From: Volvox africanus
Taxonomy: Eukaryota; Chlorophyta; Chlorophyceae; Chlamydomonadales; Volvocaceae
Reading direction: 5' to 3'
Assembly: GCA_030268105.1 (NCBI GenBank)
Contig: BSDZ01000035.1
Span: 467,001 to 531,000, forward strand
Length of the DNA: 64,000 nt
Shown here: one piece after another, positions 38,501-49,800 of the stretch
Numbering within the stretch: the first letter of the stretch is position 1
Layout of the letters: each line of letters opens with the position of its first letter
Position numbers and translations under genes: made by a program
The notes under the pieces: generated by a model
What the model was told of the DNA's origin: nothing
The model's database searches: none
Seen by the model: the letters and a program-made list of their open reading frames with translations, nothing else

Positions 38501-41500
38501 TGCCACCACCACCACCTTCGGGAAGCTCACCAGGCAGCAGCCCTAGCCCACCCGGGCTTGCACTGCCACCACCACCACCTTCGGGAAGCTCACCAGGCAG
38601 CAGCCCTAGCCCTCCCGGGCTTGCACTGCCACCACCACCACCTTCGGGAAGCTCACCAGGCAGCAGCCCTAGCCCACCCGGGCTTGCACTGCCACCACCA
38701 CCACCTTCGGGAAGCTCACCAGGCAGCAGCCCTAGCCCACCCGGGCTTGCACTGCCGCCACCACCACCTCCGGGAAGCTCACCAGGCAGCAGCCCTAGCC
38801 CACCAGGGCTTGCACTGCCGCCACCACCACCTTCGGGAAGCTCACCAGGCAGCAGCCCTAGCCCTCCCGGGCTTGCACGGCCACCACCACCATCTCCGGG
38901 AAGCTCACCAGGCAGCAGCCCTAGCCCACCAGGGCTTGCACTGCCGCCACCACCGTCTCCGGGAAGCTCACCAGGCAGCAGCCCTAGACCACCCGGGCTT
39001 GCACGGCCACCACCACCACCTTCGGGAAGCTCACCAGGCAGCAGCCCTAGCCCACCAGGGCTTGCACTGCCGCCACCACCACCTTCGGGAAGCTCACCAG
39101 GCAGCAGCCCTAGCCCACCCGGGCTTGCACTGCCACCACCACCATCTCCGGGAAGCTCACCAGGCAGCAGCCCTAGCCCAACCGGGCTTGCACTGCCGCC
39201 ACCACCATCTCCGGGAAGCTCACCTGGCAGCAGCCCTAGCCCACCAGGGCTTGGACTGCCACCACCACCATCTCCGGGAAGCTCACCAGGCAGCAGCCCT
39301 AGCCCACCAGGGCTTGGACTGCCACCACCACCATCTCCGGGAAGCTCACCAGGCAGCAGCCCTAGCCCACCCGGGCTTGCACTGCCACCACCACCATCTC
39401 CGGGAAGCTCACCAGGCAGCAGCCCTAGCCCAACCGGGCTTGCACTGCCACCACCACCATCTCCGGGAAGCTCACCAGGCAGCAGCCCTAGCCCACCAGG
39501 GCTTGGACTGCCACCACCACCATCTCCGGGAAGCTCACCAGGCAGCAGCCCTAGCCCACCAGGGCTTGCACTACCGCCACCACCATCTCCGGGAAGCTCA
39601 CCTGGCAGCAGCCCTAGCCCACCAGGGCTTGGACTGCCACCACCACCATCTCCGGGAAGCTCACCAGGCAGCAGCCCTAGCCCACCAGGGCTTGGACTGC
39701 CACCACCACCATCTCCGGGAAGCTCACCAGGCAGCAGCCCTACCCCACCAGGGCTTGCACTGCCGCCACCACCATCTCCGGGAAGCTCACCTGGCAGCAG
39801 CCCTAGCCCACCAGGGCTTGGACTGCCGCCACCACCACCTCCGGGAAGCTCACCAGGCAGCAGCCCTAGCCCACCCGGGCTTGTACTGCCACCACCACCA
39901 TCTCCGGGAAGCTCACCAGGCAGCAGCCCTAGCCCACCCGGGCTTGCACTGCCATCACCACCACCTCCGGGAAGCTCACCAGGCAGCAGCCCTAGCCCAC
40001 CCGGGCTTGCACGGCCACCACCACCAGCTCTGGGAAGCTCACCAGGCAGCAGCCCTAGCCCTCCCGGGCTTGCACTGCCACCACCACCATCTCCGGGAGC
40101 CTCATCAGGCAGCAGCCCTAGCCCACCCGGGCTTGCACTGCCACCACCACCACCTCTGGGAAGCTCACCAGGCAGCAGCCCTAGCCCACCCGGGCTTGCA
40201 CTGCCACCACCACCACCTCTGTATGCACCACCTTCTGGCTCGTACCCAGGAATTTTCCCGAGCAGCCCACAAGGACATGCCCTACCACCACCACTACCAT
40301 CACCTGGCGTCTATCCAGGTTTTAGTCCCAACCCACCAGGACTTGCACTGCCACCACCACGACTACCACCGTCACCATTTGGTGATGATCCAGGTGGCAG
40401 CCCCAGCCCCTCTGGTGGAAACATTCCGTTTTCACCCTATTTTGTGCAACCACCTTTGTCTGCAGGGTCACCTCCTCCCCGAGGAATTCCTCCTGGATCC
40501 ATTATTCCGGTTCCAATACCAAAGGTCTTTGTTCCTTGGGATTCCACTGGATACGACATGTCAGCATTTCAAAGTATTGAGAATGGCACTCATTTGATGG
40601 TGTCGTACCTGATCACTGCATCGCAAGCTGCACCGGTACTGCGGGGCTGGAGTTTGATTATGGATTCCGACGTATTTGGGCCTGGTATTGACATCATGAA
40701 CGTTACCGCCACACGTGTGACCGGAGATGGTCTTACCGCTCCAATCAAGCCCATTCCCTACGTGGATGCGGAGCTTCCCACGTTGACGTTCCTCGGCGAC
40801 GTCAATGCAGGCACATCGGCTCTTTACACACTGGTCTTTCCGCAGGCAGGAGCGAACCCCAATGTCAACGCCATTACCATGCAGCGACAGGCTTACCATC
40901 ATCGCCGCCGCGCACAGCGGCGCCTAGCAGAAACAGAGCCCCTGGGCGCCGGCGCCAGTGTCGTCGTCTGGAACAATGATGATGCATCCAGCACCATCTT
41001 GCCTGCAGACCTTACGGGTCCCAGCAGTGCCGCGCTGACCTCTGGAGTTGCCACATGCGCAGCCGCCCCGCAATCCGCCGACCTGGATTTACAGCCTTTT
41101 GGCAGCCACCAGTGCCTAAACGTCACCGTGGGACGCGCGTTTGAAGCTGCTACCAACCGAACCGTCTTCACTTTGTACCTGCGTGTCACAGATGGTATGA
41201 CCGCCAGTGCCGGGCTCGTCAACTGTTCTACATGGCTAAAGGCGCTGCCATCCCCAGCATTCATGCGGCTGCTGCTCACTGCCCCTACGGCAGAAGAGCT
41301 GGCGGCAGCACCACTGACATCCGCTGCCGCAATGGCCTTACATTCACCGTTGGGAACCTACATCCATGACGGCGCGCTGACATTGCCCCGTGGTGTCTTG
41401 CCGCGTCCTGGGCGCTACTCCGATATGGTGATGTCCTTCAGCCTGCATGGGCTCGCCACCCTGCAGGATTTCTGCCTTCAGCGAGCGCTGCAGGGCCAAC

Positions 41501-43029
41501 TTCCTGACACTTGCGCTTTGCAGCTGACCACACGTGGCGTCTGCGAGGCAGACGCGGTGGGAATCGTAAGTGGTGAGGCACCGGTCGGTGGCATGCCCCA
41601 GGTGTCTTTGACGCCACAGTCTCCGCCACCATCAAGCTCGGTACGTGGCACTGGAGAGGTTAGCGGTGGCGGGATGCTCCAAGAGGACCGAAACGCGGTC
41701 CAGTCTCAGACTAGCGGCTTGCCAAATCGGCAGGTGAGTCGGAATCAAGCGCCTAGATGCAACTAGGCAGGGTCAACGCAGACAAATGTGGTTACCGGTA
41801 AAAGCCGGAATGTGTTATTTCTTGGGTTTCTTGGGTTCGGGAGTCTGGATACTCGAGGTTGAAACGACAAAAGACAAAAGGACCCACATAAGGCCCCCGT
41901 GCTGCATATATCTGCTCTTCCACGCAAACTCGCTGATCCACGTAAAACTTCATGCGATCGGCCCCAAGTGCCGCCAAAAGTAGTATGATATCTGAGCCCC
42001 CAACCGTCCCGCGCCCAATAGCCCAATGCCCTGTCTGCTGGTCACCACTCGAACCCTTCCCTCGGTGTCTTTACCCCAAAATCCCAGGTTGCCATCATCG
42101 TCTGCCTCGTCGCGGGCTTCTTCGTACTGGCCCTCATCACGTTGATCCTTATCACACACCACCGCCGCAAGCGCTGGCAGCTTGAGCATGTCGGTGAACT
42201 CAACAACGCATTCGCAACCACGGGTGAGAGCGTTGCTGCGGGAGCTGGTAACGGTGGCGGTGGCAGCGTCCGGGGTCACGTGATCAGCATGGTGGCAGAC
42301 ACGCGCGGCCCTTCACCAGGTTCAGCGGCGGCGGCGGTGGCGACTACCACACGGGAATTAAGCGCCGCTGCCATGGGGCCAGCTGTGGTGGAGCCGGCGA
42401 CTACGGATAAGCCAACCTCGAAGATTGATCTGCGACCGCATTCCGGGACGGCGGCAGCGGCGGTGGCGGCAGCGGCAGCGGCGGTGGCGGCAGCGGCAGC
42501 GGCGGTGGCGGTGACAGATTCTGTCAGCTATGCAGCAGCGGCTCTGCCAGCTCCCAGTAAAGCTGGAGAGGTCTGTTCGGAGGAAGAGGACGCCATGGAG
42601 CTGAAATCATCAAGGAAAGCGCCACCACCAACCTCAGCTGAAGGCATATCGTTCACCATGGCGCCTGCGTTAACACTCAGACCAGACTCGGCACAGTTGC
42701 CGACGATGGCGGTGGCTGCGACACCGACTCCTGAAACCGCACAGGCACAGGCGCCAGGCCCATCGCCAGTGCTAGGCTTAGTGCCAACACTTGCGCCTGT
42801 GTCATTGCAGGACTTGGAGCAGACCCCGGGCTCCCTTCCTTCCCGCGACTCGACCCAGCCGCTTGAGCCGATGCCTACGATGTCTTCCATGCCGGTACAG
42901 GCAGCCGTACCGACCCAGGGATCAATCCCATCAAGGGAGTCGACCTCTACGATGGCTTCAATGCCGTCACTGGCATTGACGCCGGTGCAACCTTCTGTGG
43001 GACCCTCACCACCCACGCCGACGCAATAA
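26515..43029 (+). CDS. Gene B: giant membrane-anchored protein with two pherophorin domains (10 exons, about 4,186 aa)
   Basis: Exons: 26515-26593, 26867-26966, 27129-27210, 27584-27716, 28381-29370, 29540-29630, 30092-30176, 30569-30695, 31802-41733, 42088-43029. All are GT-AG with consistent phases (1,2,0,1,1,2,0,1,0), totalling 4,187 codons. Exon 1 is a signal peptide (core AVLLVVLL). Exons 3-5 encode pherophorin domain 1 (about residues 60-220), followed by a proline/serine linker. Exon 6 bridges in phase to pherophorin domain 2 (exons 7-9, about 492-652). Stalk array 1 covers about 705-2132 and array 2 about 2133-3369. The conserved C-terminal ectodomain starts near 3471. Exon 10 opens with the transmembrane helix, and a low-complexity tail of about 285 residues ends the protein. 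A TGTAA lies 160 nt after the stop. Alternative: two separate genes meeting near 29400, but no second signal peptide or start is visible and exon 6 fits perfectly. Confidence 0.85.
27129..28646 (+). other. First pherophorin domain of gene B
   Basis: Exon 3 gives FPYGRCSRG and NNPYSLVF. Exon 4 gives RSCFRVAQ, CC and KLELEA. Exon 5 begins DPQC and supplies AWQW, LKITNL, VCFTLGAPC, QLC, CRYAIF and NCCLLG. Exons 3 and 4 have the same lengths (82 and 133 nt) as in gene A, while exon 5 lacks the two introns found at the equivalent positions in gene A. Confidence 0.9.
28250..28384 (+). repeat. Perfect 28-bp inverted repeat spanning a 3' splice site
   Basis: The left arm 28250-28277 is the exact reverse complement of the right arm 28357-28384, separated by 79 nt. 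The right arm contains the ACAG acceptor of intron 4 of gene B plus the first four bases of exon 5. In RNA it would form a stable hairpin burying the acceptor. Confidence 0.95.
30092..32070 (+). other. Second pherophorin domain of gene B
   Basis: Exon 7 gives FPYCRCNRG and NPYGLVF. Exon 8 gives RSCFRVAQ, CC and KVELEA. Exon 9 begins DPKC and supplies AWQW, LIKISNL, VCFTLGAPC, QLC, CNFAIF and DCCMIG. It is closer to domain 1 than to gene A's domain in the RSCFRVAQ segment, which suggests intragenic duplication, but unlike domain 1 it retains the first Cys of the family motif. Confidence 0.9.
32230..36513 (+). repeat. Stalk array 1: 68 units of exactly 63 nt
   Basis: 4,284 nt equals 68 units of 63 nt with no length change. 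Each 21-residue unit follows PPGQGQPGSGPSPPGGNQQA plus one Ser, with frequent changes at the GSG, GGNQQ and PPG positions. A Gly/Gln/Pro/Ser-rich stalk directly follows the second pherophorin domain. Confidence 0.97.
36514..40167 (+). repeat. Stalk array 2: 58 units of exactly 63 nt
   Basis: 3,654 nt equals 58 units of 63 nt, again without length change. The 21-residue unit contains GSSPSPPGLALPPPP followed by PPGSSP-type residues. Units vary mainly as ALP/ARP/GLP and PPP/PSP/PAL. A 59th unit diverges into the non-repetitive segment before the C-terminal ectodomain. Arrays 1 and 2 abut without spacer in the same 21-codon register. Confidence 0.97.
40522..41560 (+). other. Conserved C-terminal ectodomain of gene B
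   Basis: Shares with gene A the ordered motifs WDSTGYDMS, LRGWS, HHRRRAQ, VVWN, GPSSAAL, LPSPAF, MSFSLHG, DFCLQ and GQLPDTC, with N-x-T sequons. No named family is recognised with certainty. Its conservation next to a membrane helix suggests a folded membrane-proximal domain. Confidence 0.75.
42088..42156 (+). other. Transmembrane helix of gene B, at the start of exon 10
   Basis: The helix opens VAIIVCLVAG and continues through aliphatic residues to a THHRRKR stop-transfer cluster. The intron 9/exon 10 junction falls exactly at the start of the helix in phase 0, so the helix and whole cytosolic tail form one separable exon. Confidence 0.92.
42457..42513 (+). repeat. GCGGCAGCGGCGGTG-type coding microsatellite
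   Basis: An imperfect GC-rich trinucleotide run encoding an Ala/Val-rich tract in the cytosolic tail of gene B. Confidence 0.85.
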
Positions 43030-43188
43030 CGGCGATGACCGCTAAACGTAAACATGTTGTTGGGACCTATCAGATATTCGTTTTTTGCATCATCTCCGTG
43101 GTTGGTATGAGGAGGGGGGTACATTGGGGGATTTATGATAGTGCAGCGGTTCCACTGAAGCTCCCGGTCTCTTGGGGGGGGCCTGAGA

Positions 43189-43193
43189 TGTAA
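43189..43193 (+). terminator. TGTAA polyadenylation-type signal of gene B
   Basis: TGTAA is the usual polyadenylation signal in Chlamydomonas and Volvox. This copy lies 160 nt after the gene B stop codon, the first occurrence downstream. Confidence 0.4.
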
Positions 43194-45081
43194 GCAGGCA
43201 GCTTGTCCAGCCACTGCCAGAGTGCAGAGGCGCGTGTCAGGAAGGTAGGCTGCTACGACGCATCTGAGGGGAATCGATGCATGGCTGCGCGCAGCCCCCG
43301 GTGGCCCCCCGGTGTGGCGTGCACCTGCAGTGTGCTTATGCGGGAGGGGCGGGTAGGTATGTGCTTTCACGAGCAAACCCGCGAGCAATAGACGCCGCCG
43401 GAGTCCATGTGTGCGTGTATGCAGACGTGACCGCATAGGTTGTCGGGACGGGGAAACGTTGTTGCTGACGGGCCTGTGTGCGACTGGGGTGAAAGGGTGT
43501 TTGCGCGCGCAGGATGAGAACCCATGCCTCACAGGCATACGTGTGTGTTGCACGGGGTGGCGTCCGTGCTGCACAGCGGCATCATAAGCGAGGAGCAAAT
43601 GGATGGCAGATGGCCCTTAGGGCCTTCATGCACACAGGAGGGTCAACCCTTTATAATCGGCAATGAGCTGGTTACTAGGTGGCTGGCTAGGGGGCCGGCT
43701 GGGCCCAAAATCGGAAGACATCAAGCAACACTCCCTCGGCTCTTGCTAGTGTCGTGTTTGCAGCTTTGTGCCTCCGCGTTGGCACAAAAGTACGGTACAC
43801 GACGGTGATTCCATGAATCCCCATTTGGACGTGGCCATTTGTATTTCATCGCTTCCTGTGTGAGGTTATGTGAGGTTGTGTTCTCGCCATGCCTTGTCAT
43901 TTGACCGTCTTCATTCCGGATGGACGCCACTGTTACTAGCCCATTTGGGAAATCGGGTTTCGCGAGCATGTCGCCGAAATTGATTCGGACTTGGCTTCAG
44001 ATCGTGCGAGTCTGCATGCATGTTAATCGTTTCGCTCGAGCGCTGTTTGTAAGAGCAGGATGTGGTTCGCGAGCGGTTCATTTGGTTGATTCCTTGGTCC
44101 GAGTCCTGGACGCTGGACCCGACTGTTTACGGGTGATGGTTGGGGCGAGTTGATTTGGATAACAACCCGTGCCTCTCCCGAGCCGAACCCTACGGATTTG
44201 CGCGACGTTCGTTGAACCAGGCACTGGGACAATATGTGGCGATGCAATGGTGTGCAGGGGATCTGCGTTATTCCTGCCCACCTCTTCCCCGGCTGTGGTC
44301 AGTTTGCGGAGGGCACTTGCGTCGTCCGGGTTGGCCACCATGGGATGAAGACAAGCGTGGCGCTGGGACGTGCCTATGCTGCTTTAAAGTAACGTGCAAA
44401 GGTACGGCGTGGCAGGACAAACATGCGGTGCGACATAAAGACGGTCAGAACAGATAGATAATTAGACCACAAACGCGCTGAAGCAACGTGACGGTGGGTG
44501 AAGGCGTGGGATTCATTGTGTTCCACACTCAAGAATTTGGAGCTTCTTCATTTCGTATGCAGTGAGGGGCCAGTCTACGATGTTTGTGATTTGCTTAAAC
44601 AGCATGATCGTAAGAACCTCTGTGCAGTGATGGGGCGCAGGTGGTACGATTAGAGGAGCGTTGATGGTGCCTGTCCGGCGCCCCTTCTTGAATGGCGCCA
44701 ACTCGCTGCGTCGGAAGCCTGGAGGAGACTCGGGGATGTCTGCTGGTCCATCAGACAGCCAAGCTTGATGGTTGTAGGAGTTTTAGGGGCTTAGGGGGAT
44801 GATGAGGGATCTGGGTGGAAAGGAGGTATCGGCGTTGGCTGCATGTGTCGCCCATGAAGGAAGGGCCGCACCCGTCTGCCTTATTGAAGTGAATGGATGA
44901 TCTGCGGCAGGGCAGGAGTCTTGGAGAGCAGGGTGAGCACCAAGCAGCGGTGCAGTAAGAGTACGCCAGTAAGGGGCCTCACGTCGTAGCATAGAGAGGT
45001 GCGGTGCGGCAGCGATTAATAAGCCAAGTCATTCATGGTCAAAGGGATTTATTTACCGTAACACTAAGGCCCAGGTAACAT

Positions 45082-45135
45082 GGCGCTGCCTTGTTAATTA
45101 TGTGTTAACGGGCCTTGTTAATTATGAGCAGCGCC
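45082..45135. repeat. Small element with 8-bp inverted ends and an internal 14-bp direct repeat
   Basis: GGCGCTGC at 45082-45089 and GCAGCGCC at 45128-45135 are inverted. CCTTGTTAATTATG occurs at 45089-45102 and again at 45113-45126. It could be a degenerate miniature element or chance. Confidence 0.5.
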
Positions 45136-46805
45136 TGTAATGTAAACCTAAGTTGCCACAGTCGCCACCGTAAAACGCTACTATTGTACGGAGGACTCGA
45201 AAGGCTTGGCTGTACGAATAGTTGTCGGCTTTACGACACATAAGCTTCTGTGCTTCCGTTTTACGTTTTATGGACATCTCCAGCCCATTCGGCGCGCACA
45301 CACTCTATCCTCGCCTTCTCCTCTCACCTTCACGTTGTATCTTGTACTCTATCCTTCTACAACGCCCTAGAAGCAAACACATTCGCAGGCGCCAGTAGAT
45401 CACGAACTAATGCAAAAAATTGTGGAAATGACTAGTAGAGTTTGGGATTATCATGATAGTAAACAACAACGTTTATTAGAAAAGTGCATTCTAAACTCGG
45501 TTTTAGTACGGACGCTATCGTGGTGCATTCACTGGGTTGAGCCTTGCCCCGTCTTCATCGCGGTTAATATAAACGACACGTACAGCAATGTATCGGCCTT
45601 GCGAAGCAATATGGGATCTTGGAGCCGCAAACAAAGTCGTAGAAATCCATTCCTGGCGACTCGCTGCATGAGGTCTGGACACGGAGCATTGGCATAACCC
45701 ACCAAAAATGACCTTACATGCACCGCATCGCCTAGACGCACTCTGCCCCAAGTGTGGGTGATGTCCCCGAGGTGCCCAGGGTGATCAAGACAAGCCAACA
45801 AACTCTTTATGCGCGAGCACGTTGGCAAACAGCTTCATCCCAATGGTACTATAGTATAGGTGAGACAGTCAACCACGCTATACGTGCGGCAGCCAACCAA
45901 AATCGCATGCCTGTGCTTTTCCTGCACTTGGAGCGCTGGCCGTCAGGCCAGGTAGGGATATCCACAGAACTCCTGCTCCCGAATGCTCCCAAGGAGATAT
46001 GAAGCGCATGAACACATAACTTGAGCTGCGTTAGCACGCACTGCGTGCAACTACAGCTTCACAGGGTATCTACCAATATGCCACGAATACAATACCAAAA
46101 ACTGGTCATCTGGACTAGCTCACCGTCCTGGACTACAATCCAATCACCACCAGCTGCGCCATATACACCAGCAAAGAATTTGGTGCGGTCTGCAGCTTTA
46201 GCCGCTCATGGCCCGCGTGAATTCCTTCTCTTAGACATAAGCACTTCCACCATAGCCGCTCCCCCGTAATTATTCAGTTCCCGCTCTTCATCCATCCGAG
46301 CCGTTCAACCAGCAGGTATGAATTCATAGGCTGCCATGACAAGGCGTCACCATGGAGGGCAACGATGCAAGCGAACATCGGGATCCTCAGCCGGCCTTTA
46401 GCCGCACCCGCTCCCACACTCATCGCCGTACTGACCTCCAGCAAGGCACGCCGGGGGGCGGGCAAGGCTAAAGTAACGCAGCCTATGCAACGGTCTGATT
46501 TTTACGCAATGCAACATGCACAGAAAACATCCTGAACACACCTTGCACCATCGTTTGGTTCAGTAAGCCTTCAATCGTTTCCTCCAAATAGCACCGAGGC
46601 ACAGTGCTCACCGAGCCACAACGCACTAACTGAAGCAGTAGCAGCAGCATACACAACAGCAGCCAGCCATCATTCGCTGTTACGTTACCCGCCGTACAGA
46701 CCTCCACCTGACGCCGTAATTGCGCCGCGTTGTAGAGGGTTTGCACCGAGCAAATATGGCCCATACTTCCGTCGCAGCTGCAGCTGCTGCTGCACCGGTG
46801 CCCCT

Positions 46806-49800
46806 TCAGGGCACTGTCCTCTGGACCACCAGCAGTTGGTTTCCGGACCTTGTGATGATCACCTCACGGTGCTGCGCGCCATTGCGGCCTGGGGCAGCCG
46901 CAGCATCTGCAGCGGCGTTGGCCTGCAGGTTGGCAATGGCCATAGCCTGCAGGTTGGCGGCGGCCAGCTGCTGCGCCAGGCGGTGCCGGTACAGGTCGAA
47001 TGCGATACGGCTGAGGTAAGGATAGCGGGTTAGGGGGCGGGTGAAGGGTCGAAGAAGGTGGACGGGGAACACATAATGGGTGAAAGGATCCGGTCCAATG
47101 GAGGATGGTGAATCAACTGGACGGGCTACAGTAACCGAGGAGTGAGGCATCGGGAGGCCTCATGTCAACCAAATCAAAGATGAAAAGCATGGGTGCATAG
47201 TTACACGTCACACCAACGAAGCGGCATAACATGTATGCGGATTAAAACACGGAATGTATGCATCGTAACGACGGCAACGTAACCATTGCATATGGGCATT
47301 TATTGCCAGCACCGCAGCATCAAAATAGATCCTGAATTATGGTAGATATAACTTATGGTGTGCTGCACCATACTTGTTCAACTTGGTATAACCAGTACAC
47401 CTTTCCTTACAAGCCAGGGCCTCAGGGTGGTGTCTTCGGCAAGGAAGGGAAGGCTGGTAAGAAGACTGCGCAGTGGTCTAAGACATTCCGCCGGCACACA
47501 TAACTTACAGGACCAGGTAGATGGGAAGCACCACGAGCAGCACCCGCCACAAGGTCAACTGCTTGTAGGGGCAAAAGGAGTTGTTGAAGAGGTGTTAGAA
47601 CGCAGCACGCGTGGTTTGGCAACGCGTCCACAGGCACAGAAGCAGAGACTATTCCCTGCATGCCGCTTACTTGAGATGGATAGCTAGACACCGTGGCAGG
47701 AGAGCCATGCCCACTTCGGCCTATATATCTCACGCATTGGCCACGAGCGGTGCGCCAGTGCCGTCAAGTGCGTGGGTCGCTAGGTCGCCAGCACGTCTCA
47801 CCAATACCCCATGCTATACTCCTCAGTTAATACATGCGATACGATGCTTGGTGTCATTTGTTCCATGTTGCCTCAGCGAATTTAAGCTGGCAAAAAGATT
47901 ATCTGTGACTATAGTTTTACTACCCCTGCCACCTATGGATAGCACCCACCATCCAAGGTTCCTTGTTGGACCGCTTCGCGATGACCGTGACGTAGATTAT
48001 GGCAAACAGAAGCAAGATCAGGATAAGACCGTAAGACCTGAACAGCACCACAGAGGCCGCCGAAGTTCCATGACGATCATCGCCAGCGGCACATGCGGAA
48101 AAGGATAACAGGGCGGGCCGGTCAACCGAGAGGCATGACGTCCCAACGTCAAGGCCAAACTGCATGTCACTAACCATGCGCTTTTACTTTGATTATTACT
48201 ATTACTACTACTATCATTCACTTTCTTATCTGACGCCTGGTAACCCTACTGATCCCCCCCCCCTAGTCCTCCTGCACCAAGTCACAGGAATAGCAACAGC
48301 AGCAGCAACAAGAAGACGTGGGGCCATGGACCTCATGGAAGATCAACCCCAACAGCGCTGGATACGGCGAAACTTCCGAATTCCCAGGCAAGCCTTCCGC
48401 CCCCCACGAACCGGAAAGCCCTGCGACGCCCCTCTGCTCATCCCTTCTCCTCCCATTGGCCCCTTTGCCCATCTTTTCCCGCGCACAGCCTTCCACCCAT
48501 CCCTCCTCTCATCCGCCCTACCCACCACATATTCCGCCACTCGCACAGCGGCTGCGGCTCCAGGTCTCTAGGGTCTGACACTCCGGCCACTAAGGTCGCA
48601 CCGCCTGCATGAGGGCCCTGTGGGTGATGCTCCAGGAGGGGCCCCATAGGGGCCGGGCCCAGGCTCATTCCCACCGGCATGATGATAATGGGCTGTCCAT
48701 CAGGAGTACTGCGGGTTCAGGTCAGGGTGCATCAGCTCGCTCAAGACCCATGGCAAACAAAGGTGTTTGCGGGCACAGAGCGCGGGCCCGGAGAGAATTG
48801 CAAGTGACTACGCGATGGCGGCAGTGGAGCCCCGGCGGCTCCTCACGCCGCAAGCCTAACGTCATGTTCCGTCTGCCAGGTGCACGTGGCAGAGGAACGT
48901 GTTCCCCTGTCACGGAGTGCGCAAACCGTATGAATAAAGATGATCAAGGACTGCCCTTGCACTCAGTAGTTGCATATGAGCATATAACGCCGCGCCCGTA
49001 TAATTAGAAGGACCGCCACTTATTTGCGCCACATCCACCGAAGGGCCACCCATAAGTTCACCCATAAGTTACACAGCTACAGGTCATCCCCACAAACACC
49101 TTTGTACGGGTTGTAGTGCCAGATGCGGACAATCCTACGGACGACCAGCTTGGTACGGGAAAACCCACAAGGCTTGAGAGAGTACCATAGCACGTCGGCC
49201 GTAGCCATTCCGGGAACAGCGGGTCCATTGATGGCGCAGTGCACCCATCTCATCTCATTCACATACCGCAGCGACAAGACCCCTGGAGACCCGGATTCCC
49301 ACTCCTCCGCTTACATGATTCGCCGCACGGCGGTCATAGGTGGAGGCGGCTGCGCAGGCGGTATGGAAGCCGCCAGTTCACTTCCGTATGGCTCCTTGTA
49401 CATGGCCCCACACAGCTCGCAGTGAACGGAGCGCTTCTCAATTACCCATGTCTGGGACGGCATGCATCGCAGCCATGGGGTAGTTGTGTAAGAAATGTGA
49501 AGGATGTGGAGGAAGAATGTGGAGGAAGAAAGGGGGAATGAAATTGAGTGCGCAGAAGACGCAGAGCAAGCTGTCTTAAACGAAAGCCCTTGCTATATGG
49601 ACTGCTCGCTGACAACGGAACTAACACTCTGGGCTTCAATACGGTAAGCTGCTGAAGCCCAGGGGCGCTCATGAGAAGCTACCTCCCAGCCGCTACCGCT
49701 GTGGACTTTCCTGAGGGAAGCTGACAGAGTGCTGACAAACCGCCTGCACGTAGGTCCTAGCTAGTCCCAGGAAGGCTTCAATTCGATGTCAGGAATGTCA

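Larger units (their letters stand above)
43030..46805. other. Stretch without a supportable gene
   Basis: About 3.8 kb between gene B and the 3' end of the minus-strand RING-CH gene. Short open frames exist on both strands (the longest is about 105 codons near 44140-44457), but none shows a recognised motif or a phase-consistent exon chain. It contains the likely polyadenylation signal of gene B and a small repeat structure at 45082-45135. Confidence 0.45.

Noticed and set aside
37046..40597. Long His-rich frame (1,183 codons) over stalk array 2 of gene B
   Set aside because: A frame-shadow of the 63-nt repeat. The Pro/Ser frame is the one that joins in phase to the ectodomain and helix.
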